A DNA stretch of 64,000 nt from Micromonospora sp. H61 (GCF_018070325.1 NZ_JAGPXY010000007.1:58616-122615), one strand, 5' to 3'; positions 35,045 to 45,407 are shown, counted from the stretch's first letter. Made by a program: numbers and translations. Notes: generated by a model from the letters alone, not told the origin.

Positions 35045-36024
35045 CAATCCTCCTTTCCGGATCGTTCGAGCAGCTTGATCTGCAACAGCCCCACGACGAG
35101 CATGATCACGAAGAGGATCGTCGACGCGGCCGACGCGAGAGCCGGACGGTTCATCTGGCCCTGCTGGATCCAGATGTAGTACTCCGGCAGGTATGTCGAG
35201 CCCTCCGGGCCGCCGCTGGTCATCACGAAGAGCAGACCGAACATGGAGGTCAGCATCCCGATCATCGTGGTCACGAAGACGAACTGGATGGTCCGGGCGA
35301 GACTCGGGATGATGACGTGCCAGACGACCTGGCGCAACGACGCACCGTCCACCCGGGCGGCGTCCAGGAGCGCGGCGTCCAGCGTGGCGAAGCCGGCGAG
35401 GAACACCACCAGCGCCATCCCGAAGGTGGCCCAGATGTGCACGCCCACCACCATGAACATCGCGATGTCCGGGTCTCCGAGCCAGTCCACCGGACCGACA
35501 CCGAACGACCCGAGCACGGCGTTGAGCGGGCCGTCGAAGGCGAGCAACAGGTTGAAGATCGCGCCGACGATGACCGGCGAGAGCACAGCCGGAAAGAAGT
35601 AGACGCTGCGGTAGAAGCGGTGGCCCGGCACCCGGAGGTAGATGAACGTCGCGAGCAGACCGGGGATCGCCACCGCCACCGGCAACAGCAGCACCAGCAG
35701 CCCGACGTTGCTCAGCGCGGTCCGGAACAGCGGATCTCCGAACAGCTCGCGGTAGTTGCCGAATCCGACAGCGGTCCCGTTCTGCGCGCCGTCACCGGTG
35801 AAGGAGAAGTTGACACCCAGCAGCAGCGGGTAGAGCCGCAGCAGCACGATGATCAGGACGGCCGGAAGGACCAGGATGTAGGGGGCGAAGCGCTCGGCCC
35901 CCAGGCCGCCACGGGTGCGACGGGGTTGTGCGCCATGCCGATGCGCGGCGGGGGTGGGCGCCGCCCCGCCGGCCCGTCCGGCCGAAGCCGGACGGACCGA
36001 CGGTTGCGTGTTTCCGATCGGCAC
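35044..36024 (-). CDS. CUT1 sugar ABC transporter permease (MalF-like)
   Basis: GTG 36024 lies four bases after the binding-protein stop. The 326-residue protein has a long basic, Ala/Pro-rich N-terminal tail (about 45 residues) followed by six membrane helices. EAA-type loop LLDAARVDGASLRQVVWHVI with IPSLARTI. SGGPEGSTYLPEYYIW is the late MalF-type segment. Part of the importer that feeds the oxidative sugar pathway encoded downstream. Confidence 0.93.
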   Translation of the reverse strand: MPIGNTQPSVRPASAGRAGGAAPTPAAHRHGAQPRRTRGGLGAERFAPYILVLPAVLIIVLLRLYPLLLGVNFSFTGDGAQNGTAVGFGNYRELFGDPLFRTALSNVGLLVLLLPVAVAIPGLLATFIYLRVPGHRFYRSVYFFPAVLSPVIVGAIFNLLLAFDGPLNAVLGSFGVGPVDWLGDPDIAMFMVVGVHIWATFGMALVVFLAGFATLDAALLDAARVDGASLRQVVWHVIIPSLARTIQFVFVTTMIGMLTSMFGLLFVMTSGGPEGSTYLPEYYIWIQQGQMNRPALASAASTILFVIMLVVGLLQIKLLERSGKED

Positions 36025-36028
36025 GAGG

Positions 36029-37291
36029 TCAGCCCGCCTGGTCGGAAGCGGCCAACTGCTTCACCACCTCGTCGACGGTGATCGACCCGCTGAGCAGCTG
36101 CTGGGAGAGGCGCCCCATCAGGTCCAGCGTCTTCGAGGAGAGCGCCACGTGCAGAGCGGGCTTGCCGCTCTTCAGCTCGCCGACGAGCGTGGCGACGGCC
36201 GGCCCGGCCTGCGACACGTCGATGGTGGTGTCGGCGGCGATCGCGCCGGCGTCGGCGTAGAAGGCCTTCAACGCATCGGCCGAGCTCAGGGAGCGCACCA
36301 GGTCGGCGGCCACCTTCGGGTCCTTCGTCCACTTGGCGACCGCGTACCCGATGCCACCGTCGTACGGGAGGCTCGGGGTGGTGCCGGCGGTGACGACGGG
36401 GGCCTTCATGACGCCGAGCTTCTCCGCGGTCAGGAACTCGTTGAAGTCCTGCCAGTGCCCCACGTCGGACATCAGACCCATGACGTGGGCGGCCTTACCG
36501 GACTGGAAGAGGGCGAAGGAGTCGTTGAACATGGCGGTCGAGTTGGCCCCGTCGCTGTTCATCTTCTTGTCGCCGGTCTCCTTCCAGGTCTGGAAGAGCC
36601 GCTTGACGTTGGCCGAGTTCCAGTCGCGCTTACCGGCGATCCAGGCGTCGTACTCCGCGGCGGTGAGGGTGGTCGAGCCCATGCTGGAGAGCCAGAACTG
36701 GATGCCGACGCCCTCCTTGTTGCCGAGGGCGAAGCACTTGGAGCCGGCCTTGGCGATGGCGGCGCAGTCGGCGACGAACTTGTCCCACGTGGTGGCCGGG
36801 CTCGCCGGGTCGAGGTTCGCCTTCTGGTAGATCGCCTTGTTGTAGTAGATCGGGTAGCCCTGCAGCGTCACCGGGGCGGCGTAGGTCTTGCCGTCCTTGC
36901 CGAACGCCTCCCAGCCGGCCAGCCGCTGCCTGTCCTCGGCCACGTAGTCGTCGAGGGGCACCAGCGCGTCCACCCGGTCGCGGATCTGGCCGCCACCGTT
37001 GAACAGCATGACGTCCGGGCCCTTGCCGGACTGGATCGCTGCACCGAGCAGGGTGTAGTACTGGTCGAAGGGCTGCGCGACGAACTCGACCTCAACGTCG
37101 GCGTGCTTCTTCTTGAAGTCGGCCTTGGCCTTCTCCAGATAGGATTTGGCGAACGGCTCGCCGGACTTCCAGTCCCACACGACCAACTTGCCGTCCGAGC
37201 TGGTTGACTTGCCCGAATCGCTAGCACTTCCACAACCGGTCAGGGCCAGGCCCACAACGAGGACGGCCGACCATATTGCGCGCTGTCTCAT
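36029..37291 (-). CDS. Sugar ABC transporter substrate-binding lipoprotein (CUT1)
   Basis: 420 residues from ATG 37291. Lipobox LTGC near residue 20, then a Ser/Gly-rich linker, then the family 1 solute-binding fold (KLVVWDWKSGEPFAKSYLEK, PDVMLFNGGGQIRDRVDALV). First gene of the operon with two permeases, the dehydratase and the oxidative enzymes. Its promoter and operator at 37353-37381 are shared with the divergent GntR regulator. Confidence 0.92.
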   Translation of the reverse strand: MRQRAIWSAVLVVGLALTGCGSASDSGKSTSSDGKLVVWDWKSGEPFAKSYLEKAKADFKKKHADVEVEFVAQPFDQYYTLLGAAIQSGKGPDVMLFNGGGQIRDRVDALVPLDDYVAEDRQRLAGWEAFGKDGKTYAAPVTLQGYPIYYNKAIYQKANLDPASPATTWDKFVADCAAIAKAGSKCFALGNKEGVGIQFWLSSMGSTTLTAAEYDAWIAGKRDWNSANVKRLFQTWKETGDKKMNSDGANSTAMFNDSFALFQSGKAAHVMGLMSDVGHWQDFNEFLTAEKLGVMKAPVVTAGTTPSLPYDGGIGYAVAKWTKDPKVAADLVRSLSSADALKAFYADAGAIAADTTIDVSQAGPAVATLVGELKSGKPALHVALSSKTLDLMGRLSQQLLSGSITVDEVVKQLAASDQAG

Positions 37292-37352
37292 CGATTGTCA
37301 CCTCTATATGGGGGGTGGCCGGCGGGTGTCCCGCGAGCCAAATGTTGACCGG

Positions 37353-37381
37353 AAGGTAACTCGTATGACGTGTGACGTCAA
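37353..37381 (-). promoter_or_regulatory. Leftward promoter with GntR operator TATGACGTGTGACGTCA
   Basis: Leftward TTGACG (37381-37376), a 17-base spacer and TACCTT (37358-37353). The operator TATGACGTGTGACGTCA (37364-37380) covers the -35 and spacer. The same 17 bases occur unchanged at 53597-53613, and a two-base-changed copy at 39923-39939 on the other strand. The GntR gene starts 58 bases to the right, consistent with autoregulation. Confidence 0.78.
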
Positions 37382-37438
37382 CAGTCGGCCGTACACTGGC
37401 CCAGACGTCGTGCCACGGCGAGCCATTCGGAGGGGGAC

Positions 37439-38209
37439 ATGACGCCACCGCAGGAGACAGCCCTGAACAGTCCGGCGACCCCGGCGTGGGTGCGTCGGCC
37501 GACCAACCTCGCCAGGGCGGTCACCGCCGAACTGGTGGAGCGCATCGTCCGCGGCGTACACCCGTCCGGGTCGTCCCTACCTCCCGAGCCGATCCTCTGC
37601 GAGACCTTCGGCGTGAGCCGGACCGTCGTCCGGGAAGCAGTGAAGATCCTTCAGGAGAAGGGGCTGGTGCAGGTCCGTCAGGGCGCCGGCACCATGGTCA
37701 CCCCGCCGTCACACTGGGACATGCTCGACGAACTCGTCCTCGCGGCCACCATCGCCGTGGACGACAGCCTCGCCATCCTCGACGACCTGGTCGTCACCCG
37801 GCGGGTGCTGGAGTCCGACATGGCGAACGTCGCCGCCCGCCTCGCCGACAGCGGCACCGTCGATCGACTCCGGGCCATGGTGGACCGGATGGACGAACTC
37901 GTCGACGACCACGTCACGTACCACGACCACGACCGGGCCTTCCACGACACGATCATGCAGGCATCCGGGAACCGGATCGCCCGTGGCGTCGTACGCGCGC
38001 TGGAGAGCCAGGTCATCAACACCGCCCGGTACATGGGCCGGACCGAACGGGCGCTGTGCGTGGCGTCCAACCAGGGTCACCGACGCATCTACGAACGCAT
38101 CGCCGCCCACGACCCCAACGGCGCCGCCGAGGCGATGTTCACCCACATCACCGAGGCCTGGCTGGTCCGTCGCAGTGGCTCGGGGAGCCCGGTCCGCCTC
38201 GAACGCTGA
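37439..38209 (+). CDS. GntR-family regulator, FadR (FCD) subfamily
   Basis: 256 residues from ATG 37439, after a strong GGAGGGGG site. The winged helix-turn-helix occupies about residues 24-90 (SSLPPEPILCETFGVSRTVV, then REAVKILQEKGLVQVRQGAG). The all-helical FCD effector domain follows, with metal-ligand candidates in DHDRAFHDTIM and HRRIYERIAAHD. FCD regulators commonly sense sugar acids, which fits the divergent oxidative pathway. It probably binds TATGACGTGTGACGTCA between the two genes and at two distant enzyme genes (39,923 and 53,597). Confidence 0.92.
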   Translation: MTPPQETALNSPATPAWVRRPTNLARAVTAELVERIVRGVHPSGSSLPPEPILCETFGVSRTVVREAVKILQEKGLVQVRQGAGTMVTPPSHWDMLDELVLAATIAVDDSLAILDDLVVTRRVLESDMANVAARLADSGTVDRLRAMVDRMDELVDDHVTYHDHDRAFHDTIMQASGNRIARGVVRALESQVINTARYMGRTERALCVASNQGHRRIYERIAAHDPNGAAEAMFTHITEAWLVRRSGSGSPVRLER

Positions 38210-38226
38210 CCGTCACGGGAAACGGA

Positions 38227-38259
38227 CGGCGCCCGCCCCCGGTAAGGGAGCAGGCGCCG
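38227..38259. terminator. Hairpin between convergent GntR and CE1 genes
   Basis: Arms CGGCGCCCGC (38227-38236) and GCAGGCGCCG (38250-38259) pair with one mismatch in the 70-base gap between the stops at 38209 and 38280. Confidence 0.55.
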
Positions 38260-38279
38260 CCAGCTGTGGCCGACAAGAG

Positions 38280-39677
38280 TCACGAGAACTGGGCGAAGAA
38301 CCTCCAGATCTCACCCTTGGTCCAGGTGGTGATGCCGCTCTCGGCGTAGGTGCCGTCCACCGGGCCGGGCATGTGGCCGTTGTCGTACGCGGCCCACTGC
38401 ACCGGGTATCCGGCCCGGCAACCCGAGTACGTGGTCGTGATGTGCGTGCGGCTGCCGGCCGCCGGCTCGCGCGGGCTCTGCGCGGTGCAGCCGTTGTTGC
38501 GGACGAACGTGTCGCGCAACGCCCGGCCACCCGAGATGCCCAGGACATTGTCCGAGATGCCGTGCAGCCCGAAGTACGCGATCGGCTGGGTACCGCCGCT
38601 GCACCCGCTGATCTGCCCACCGGAGATGACCGCGACGGCCCGGAAGACGTTGGCCCGCGCACAGGCGACGGCGTAGCTCATGCCGCCACCCCAGCTGAAG
38701 CCGAGCGCGAACCGCTGCCTCGGGTTGACGCAGAGGCTGCTCTCGATCCGGCTGATCATGTCGTCGACGAAGACGATGTCCTCACCGCCGGAGTTGCCCC
38801 AGCCGTTGCCGAACCCCTGGGGCGCGACCAGGATCGCGCTGTTGTTCGACTGCTCCTGCTGCCCGTAGTAGGACCACGGTGTTCCGCTGGTGCCGCCGGA
38901 GGAGATCTCCTGCATGGTGCCGCCGCGCCAGTGGAACGCGAAGATCAGCCGGTAGGGGTTGCTGTTGTTGTAGTTCGCCGGCATCCGCAGGATGAAGGTT
39001 CGGCTCTTGCCGTTGCTCTGGATGGTGTGCGTGCCGCTGGCCAGAGTCGGCGCCTTGCCGCACCCGCTACCACCCGACGGGGGTGGCGTCGTGGGGTCGG
39101 TCCCGCCGTCGACGCGGACGAGCTGCCACTGCTGGTTGGCGCCGTTCCAGTCGGCGTACTGCACGACGTTCCCACCGTCGGCGGTGGACGCGCCCTGCAC
39201 CTCGACGACCTTGTTGCTGTTGCGGTTGATCAGCCGAACATAGCCACCGTCCGAGTCGGCCAGCCGGAACTGCTGGTTCGTCCCGTTGAGATCGGCCCAC
39301 TGCACGATCGCACCACCGTCGGCGGTGGAGAAACCACTGACGTCGAGCACCTTGCCCGAGTGCCGCGACTTGATCCGGTAGTAGCCACCACCGGAGTCGA
39401 CGAACTGCCACTGCTGGTTGGCGCCGTTGTTACGCGTCCACTGGCTGATCCGCGCCCCGTCGTTGGTGGCCGAGGCGTACAGGTCCAACGCCTTACCGCT
39501 GTTGCGGTTCACCAGCACGTAGGAGGCGTTGGTGTCCACTGTCGCTGCCGCCGCGGGCGCCGCGTTGACCGCGACGAGTGCGCTGGCTGCCATGACCGCG
39601 GCAGCCGCCACGGCCAACCCTGACCGCCAGCGAGATCTTTGTCGAGAGGCGGGACGAGCCTCACCGAGGGCTTCCAT
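38280..39677 (-). CDS. Secreted CBM13 - carbohydrate esterase family 1 (feruloyl/acetylxylan esterase-like)
   Basis: 465 residues from ATG 39677 with AAGGAG seven bases upstream. Signal peptide to about residue 44 (AAPAAAA). Residues about 48-190 are a ricin-type CBM13 (QQW repeats near ANQQWQF, NQQFRL, NQQWQL), then a short TTPPPSGG linker. About 205-465 are a PHB-depolymerase/CE1 esterase fold with Ser328 in GFSWGG, and the Asp and His of the triad probably in GISDNVLG and NGHMPG. Such enzymes remove feruloyl or acetyl groups from xylan. A GntR-type operator lies 246 bases upstream. The CBM13 is nearly the same as that of the adjacent GH10 xylanase. Confidence 0.85.
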   Translation of the reverse strand: MEALGEARPASRQRSRWRSGLAVAAAAVMAASALVAVNAAPAAAATVDTNASYVLVNRNSGKALDLYASATNDGARISQWTRNNGANQQWQFVDSGGGYYRIKSRHSGKVLDVSGFSTADGGAIVQWADLNGTNQQFRLADSDGGYVRLINRNSNKVVEVQGASTADGGNVVQYADWNGANQQWQLVRVDGGTDPTTPPPSGGSGCGKAPTLASGTHTIQSNGKSRTFILRMPANYNNSNPYRLIFAFHWRGGTMQEISSGGTSGTPWSYYGQQEQSNNSAILVAPQGFGNGWGNSGGEDIVFVDDMISRIESSLCVNPRQRFALGFSWGGGMSYAVACARANVFRAVAVISGGQISGCSGGTQPIAYFGLHGISDNVLGISGGRALRDTFVRNNGCTAQSPREPAAGSRTHITTTYSGCRAGYPVQWAAYDNGHMPGPVDGTYAESGITTWTKGEIWRFFAQFS

Positions 39678-39922
39678 GGTCCACTCCTTCGATCGGGGTC
39701 ACCCACGAGCGGGAGCGCCCGCGCGTGCCCTGGCGTGCGTGCCGGCGTCGTGGTGGTGGCGTCAGCACGTCTGGGGTGTTGTGCGGGCAACCCGCGGCCA
39801 ACGGCGTACGTCGATGGGCGATGCCACGATCCGGGCTTCGTGGCAGGCCCGCGCCGAATCGCGCGGTACGACGTCGTGGCTCCCGCTGGCCGGGTGGCCC
39901 GCGGGGTGAAAATTAGCGGGTA

Positions 39923-39939
39923 AGACGTCATACGTCAAA
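39923..39939. promoter_or_regulatory. GntR-type operator upstream of the CE1 gene
   Basis: The 17 bases read TTTGACGTATGACGTCT on the minus strand, matching the sites at 37364 and 53597 in the TGACGTnTGACGTC core. The gap 39678-40105 otherwise contains a hairpin near the GH10 stop; no convincing -35/-10 pair was found for the CE1 gene. Confidence 0.65.
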
Positions 39940-39989
39940 CGATTGATGTCGATCCGAGCAGATGTCCGGCAGCGGCAACCCGACGGTCG

Positions 39990-40019
39990 CGGCGGCCCGC
40001 CCCGGTGTGGGCGGGCCGC
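39990..40019 (-). terminator. Terminator hairpin after GH10 xylanase
   Basis: A perfect 12-base GC stem (39990-40001 with 40008-40019) with a six-base loop, 87 bases past the leftward GH10 stop at 40106 and 51 bases before the GntR-type site. It probably separates the GH10 and CE1 transcripts. Confidence 0.65.
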
Positions 40020-40105
40020 CACTCGTCACGCCTCGCCTGGGCGGGCGCCGGCCGGATCCCGTACGGCCGGCAACTCCCGCTCCGCCAGTCGATGACGGGC
40101 GGTCG

Positions 40106-41620
<1,515 letters not shown>

Positions 41621-41808
41621 TCACTCGGGGCGACCGATCGGGACGGTCTTCCTGGCCACCCGGCATCAGCACGCGCGGTCCGAGAGGGCTGTCGCCGGCA
41701 ACTGCCGGTCCCGAGGTGACGGCCGCATGCCCTTGCGGACGTCGTGATCAGAGGCACGACCCGTGCGGCTCGCCCGGTGAGCCACGGCAACGATCGTCCT
41801 CTATATCG

Positions 41809-41837
41809 AGAGTGAGCGATAACATGCCGTTCGTCAA
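41809..41837 (-). promoter_or_regulatory. GH10 promoter with type 4 operator in spacer
   Basis: Leftward TTGACG (41837-41832), a 17-base spacer and CACTCT (41814-41809). The operator TGTTATCGCTCAC (41824-41812, minus strand) fills the spacer, the same layout as at 10068-10096. It lies in the 733-base divergent gap 41576-42308, which also holds a second copy of the operator and the CE1-CBM2 promoter. Confidence 0.7.
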
Positions 41838-41981
41838 GACGTAACGGGTCGTTCACGCCGATCTCCCGGAACGCCGCGTTTCGCCCGGTACCAAACCCCC
41901 AGAGCAACAGTGCTCAACCACCGCGCGACCAGCGGACGAGTCGTGCCACCGCGTCGCTCAGGCCACGCCGGACGGCAATCC

Positions 41982-41995
41982 TGTTATCGCTCACA
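41982..41995. promoter_or_regulatory. Second type 4 operator in the GH10/CE1 divergent region
   Basis: TGTTATCGCTCACA on the plus strand shares its first 13 bases with the GH10 promoter site, 158 bases away in inverted orientation. No promoter was recognised around it; it may act as an auxiliary operator for looping. Confidence 0.6.
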
Positions 41996-42123
41996 GTCGC
42001 GGCCCGCGACCCCTGGTCGTTCACGAGCACCCGGTAGCACGCCGGTCTCCTCGAGCAGCGCGACGATGGCCGCGGACGGGAGGGCGACCCGGGTTCGCGG
42101 CGTGTAGTCAGCCATCACCATGG

Positions 42124-42167
42124 ATCGAGGATCCTCGATTGACACTTCCTGGCCCGGAGAGAACACT
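42124..42167 (+). promoter_or_regulatory. CE1-CBM2 promoter with perfect 16-base palindrome
   Basis: ATCGAGGATCCTCGAT (42124-42139) is a perfect palindrome whose last base is the first of TTGACA (42139-42144). A 17-base spacer leads to AACACT (42162-42167). The palindrome differs from the other operator types of the window, so it suggests a separate regulator. The leader to the TTG start at 42309 is about 135 bases. Confidence 0.6.
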
Positions 42168-42308
42168 AACTGCTACGCGACGCCATCCGAAGCCGGGCTG
42201 GGCGAGCCACAGGTAGCGGGCATCGTGCGATCACCGCGGGAGTCGGGCACACCGCGACCGGTTCGCACGGCCAATCCAGCCTGCACAGGCAATCGAAGGA
42301 GTCGTCCG

Positions 42309-43631
42309 TTGAGAATCAGAAGGAAACTGCTACTCGCCCTGGCCGCGTCACTGGTGGCGGCCGGCCTGGTGGCCCCCACTGTCGGGCCCGCGTACGCGGC
42401 GTCACTGACCGAGGTGACCAGCTTCGGTGACAACCCGGGCCGGATGCGCATGCACGTCTACGTGCCGGACAACCGTCCGGCCCGGCCGGCGGTCGTGGTG
42501 GCCATGCACGGCTGCGGCGGGTCCGGCCCCGGCTTCTACTCCGGGAGCGAGTTCGCCAGCCTCGCCGACCGCCACGGGTACATCGTGATCTACCCGTCCG
42601 CCACCCAACAGGCCGGTTTCGGCAACTGCTTCGACGTCTGGTCGGACGCCGCCAAGCGACGGGGCGGCGGCAGCGACCCGGTGTCGATCGTCTCGATGGT
42701 CAGGTACGTGCAACAGCAGTACGCGGCCGATCCGGAGCGGGTCTACGCCACCGGCAGCTCGTCCGGCGGCATGATGACCAACCACATGCTGGCGCTCTAT
42801 CCCGACCTGTTCAAGGCCGGCGCCGCGTTCATGGGCGTGCCGTTCAACTGCTTCGCCAACGCGGCGGACTTCCCGCCCACCAGCAGCCAGTGCACCGGCG
42901 GAAACATGAACCGGACCCCGCAGCAGTGGGGTGACGCGGTCCGCCAGGCGTACCCCGGCCACTCCGGGCCCCGCCCGCGCGTGCAGCTGTGGCACGGCAC
43001 CAACGACACGCTCGTGCCGTACTCGCTGTTGCAGGAGGCGATCGAGCAGTGGACCAACGTGTTCGGGCTGAGCCAGACACCCACCTCCACAGACACACCC
43101 CAGGCCAACTGGAACCGGCGTCGGTACGCCGACAGCGGCGGCACCGTCCAGGTCGAGGCGTACAGCATCCAGGGGGCCGGGCACAGCCTGCCCTCCGGCG
43201 GCATGGCCGCGTCCGCCATCGCGTTCTTCGGACTGACCGACCCCACGACACCGCCCCCGACCACCACGCCACCGCCCACCACGCCGCCGCCGACCACCCC
43301 GCCGCCGGCTTCCGGCGCCTGCCGGGTGACCGTCGACGTCAACGCCTGGAACACCGGGCTGACCGAGAACATCACCGTCACGAACACCGGCACCAGCGCC
43401 GTCAACGGCTGGTCCGTGGTCTTCACCCTGCCGGGTGGGCAGACCATCACCTCGGGCTGGAACGCCACCTACTCGCCCAGCTCGGGGCAGGTGACGGCGC
43501 GCAACGTCGCCTACAACGGCGGCATCCCCACCAACGGCTCGGTGAGCTTCGGCTTCCAGGCCACCCACACCGGTAACAACGCCCGACCGTCCTCGTTCAC
43601 CCTCAACGGCGCGTCCTGCACCGTCGCCTGA
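42309..43631 (+). CDS. Secreted CE1/PHB-depolymerase-type esterase with C-terminal CBM2
   Basis: The TTG at 42309 is taken as the start because GAAGGAG lies about nine bases upstream and it yields a clean signal peptide (MRIRRKLLLALAASLVAAGL); the frame is open further up. 440 residues. Esterase domain about 30-305, with VVVAMHGCGGSG as oxyanion region, Ser151 in GSSSG, and the probable Asp and His in WHGTNDTLV and GAGHSLP. A TTPPP linker leads to a CBM2 (about 338-440, CRVTVDVNAWNTG, NGWSVVFTLPGGQ) that binds cellulose or xylan. The architecture matches actinobacterial acetylxylan or feruloyl esterases. Divergent from the GH10 xylanase, its likely partner. Confidence 0.88.
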   Translation: MRIRRKLLLALAASLVAAGLVAPTVGPAYAASLTEVTSFGDNPGRMRMHVYVPDNRPARPAVVVAMHGCGGSGPGFYSGSEFASLADRHGYIVIYPSATQQAGFGNCFDVWSDAAKRRGGGSDPVSIVSMVRYVQQQYAADPERVYATGSSSGGMMTNHMLALYPDLFKAGAAFMGVPFNCFANAADFPPTSSQCTGGNMNRTPQQWGDAVRQAYPGHSGPRPRVQLWHGTNDTLVPYSLLQEAIEQWTNVFGLSQTPTSTDTPQANWNRRRYADSGGTVQVEAYSIQGAGHSLPSGGMAASAIAFFGLTDPTTPPPTTTPPPTTPPPTTPPPASGACRVTVDVNAWNTGLTENITVTNTGTSAVNGWSVVFTLPGGQTITSGWNATYSPSSGQVTARNVAYNGGIPTNGSVSFGFQATHTGNNARPSSFTLNGASCTVA

Positions 43632-43654
43632 GACCGGCTCGACGTCCACCCGCG

Positions 43655-43691
43655 CGTGCGCCGGTCACCACGAGGTGGTGACCGGCGCACG
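43655..43691. terminator. Bidirectional terminator with perfect 17-base stem
   Basis: Arms 43655-43671 and 43675-43691 pair perfectly with a three-base loop (GAG) between the convergent stops at 43631 and 43713. One of the strongest hairpins of the window. Confidence 0.85.
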
Positions 43692-43712
43692 ACTCGTACG
43701 GCGTAGCCAGGA

Positions 43713-45290
43713 TCAGCGGTAGCCGGCGCTCACGATGCTGGCCTGCACCGCGGCCTCGGTCGCGTCGGACGGGTAGCCGGCGACCATGGCCCCCTCGTAG
43801 AAGGTGCCGGCGCTCAGGTTCGCGCCGCCGTCGGGCTTGCAACAGTCACCGCCACTGCCCAGGATGATCGCACCCTGCTTCTTCATCGGGCTGTAGCCCG
43901 GCGGGAGCGAGCCGTCGTACAGCGTGTAGAGGCTGCCGGCCTGCGCGTCGCTACCCTTGATGGCGAACCGGGTCGTGCCATTGTTCTTCAGCGTCGCGGT
44001 GACGAACTTGCTGGTGAAGGCGCGCTGGTTCGGGTTCCAGCTCTGGCTGCCACCGGGGAAGAGACCCCACTCGAGGTCGGCCTGCACCCAGGGCCCGCTG
44101 CCGGAGCAGCCACCGAACCAGCACTGCTTGCTGAAGTTGATGGCGTCCATCGCACCGGCGGCGTCGGCCTTGCGCGTCGTCTCGCTGTTGCCGTAGTCGA
44201 AGCAGCAGCCGTTGTTGACGTGGGTGCCGCTGGTGACCATGTACATGCCCTCGGGTGCCGCGCCGGTCGGCACGCCGGTGAGGTGCCCGTCGCGCCAGTA
44301 GCTGTTGCCGGGGTTGATGTAGAGCGAGTACGCCTTGGCGCCGCCCACTGTCAGCGACTCCGAGGTCGCGATCGCCGGCCTGCTCTGCGGGGAGCCCGGA
44401 ACGACGCTCGAACCCTGGTACCAGAGGTCGTTGCCGCGCCCGGACTGGTCGAAGACGACAGTGATCACGCAGGTGGTGCCGGAGCAGAACGAGTCCTGCG
44501 TCGCCGCGTTGGCGGTGCCGCCGGTTCCCGTGAGCCCGATGTTGCGGGTCGTGTTGTCCGACGAGCGTCGGACCTGGTAGAGGTTGCCGGCATACGCCTC
44601 GAAGAGCGCCCGCGTGGTGCTGTGCGCCGCGATGCACGGGGTGCCGCCGGAGGCGTAGATGTCGCACGGACGCGCGCCGGTCGGCGGGTCGGTCGGTGGC
44701 GGGGTGGTGGTCGGCGAGGCCCACTGCTGGTTGGTGCCGCCGTTACAGGCCCAGAGGATGATTTTGGTGCCGTTCGCGGTGGCCGCGGCGTTGGCGTCGA
44801 GGCACAACCCGGACTGCACACCGGTGATGGTGCCGTTGCTGTTGACGTTCCACTGTTGGTTGTTCTGGCCGTTGCAGTCCCAGATGATCACCTGGGTGCC
44901 GTTGGCGGTGCCACGGCCGGAGGCGTCCAGGCACTTGTTGCCGTACGCCTGGATCTGCTTGGTGGACGTCCAGGTCCAGGTCTGGCCGGCGCTGCCGTTG
45001 CAGTCCCAGAGTTGCGTCTGGGTGCCGTTTGTGGTGCTGGAGTTGGGCACTTCGAGGCAGCGGCCGGACGGCGTACCGACGATCGGGGTGCTCTGCCCCG
45101 GCGTGATGGCGGCGGCGGCCATCGGGGCGGCGGCGGCCTCGGCGATCGGCGACGTGGCACCGGGGGTGGCGCCGATGCCGACGAGCACTCCGACCAGCGC
45201 GGCCGCCAGGGCGGTCAGACGTCGGGCGCGATGACGTCTCGGGACGAGTTCACGGGCTGTTCCTGGCCCGGTGGGGGAAGGGGTTCGCAC
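43713..45290 (-). CDS. Secreted CBM13 - GH54 alpha-L-arabinofuranosidase
   Basis: GTG 45290 is chosen because AGGAG precedes it by eight bases; the frame extends to 45341. The 525-residue product has a long basic n-region and a signal core ending near TSPIAEAAAA. Residues about 65-200 are a CBM13 trefoil; after a TTTPPPTDPP linker, residues about 205-525 are the GH54 catalytic domain (PCDIYASGGTPC opening). The likely nucleophile is Glu407 in DLEWGLF and the acid/base Asp482 in GGDCC. The fungal-type CBM42 is absent. The order CBM13-GH54 is the reverse of the paralogue at 53,660. Controlled by a type 2 operator. Confidence 0.9.
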   Translation of the reverse strand: MRTPSPTGPGTARELVPRRHRARRLTALAAALVGVLVGIGATPGATSPIAEAAAAPMAAAAITPGQSTPIVGTPSGRCLEVPNSSTTNGTQTQLWDCNGSAGQTWTWTSTKQIQAYGNKCLDASGRGTANGTQVIIWDCNGQNNQQWNVNSNGTITGVQSGLCLDANAAATANGTKIILWACNGGTNQQWASPTTTPPPTDPPTGARPCDIYASGGTPCIAAHSTTRALFEAYAGNLYQVRRSSDNTTRNIGLTGTGGTANAATQDSFCSGTTCVITVVFDQSGRGNDLWYQGSSVVPGSPQSRPAIATSESLTVGGAKAYSLYINPGNSYWRDGHLTGVPTGAAPEGMYMVTSGTHVNNGCCFDYGNSETTRKADAAGAMDAINFSKQCWFGGCSGSGPWVQADLEWGLFPGGSQSWNPNQRAFTSKFVTATLKNNGTTRFAIKGSDAQAGSLYTLYDGSLPPGYSPMKKQGAIILGSGGDCCKPDGGANLSAGTFYEGAMVAGYPSDATEAAVQASIVSAGYR

Positions 45291-45358
45291 GAGGTGGCTC
45301 CTCGGAGTCGTGGAAGCGCGGTGGGGGTGTCGACGCGCCACGAGGGGTGGTGGCGATG

Positions 45359-45407
45359 GCGAATCGATTCGCAGCGAATCGTATGACCTTTAATTAATTG
45401 GTGTCAA
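45359..45407 (-). promoter_or_regulatory. CBM13-GH54 promoter with type 2 operator (GCGAATCGATTCGC)
   Basis: Leftward TTGACA (45407-45402), an 18-base spacer and TACGAT (45383-45378). The perfect palindrome GCGAATCGATTCGC (45372-45359) follows just downstream. A second half-site (GCGAATCG, 45374-45381) overlaps the -10. The layout is the same as at 47362-47410. Confidence 0.85.

Noticed and set aside
41832..41846. Partial GntR-type match (CGTCAAGACGTAA) near the GH10 promoter
   Set aside because: The half-site spacing is off by one and the bases are used by the GH10 -35 region; not close enough to the three good sites.
41984..42166. 60-codon frame in the GH10/CE1 divergent gap
   Set aside because: It overlaps the CE1 promoter palindrome and the second type 4 operator, and shows no family feature.
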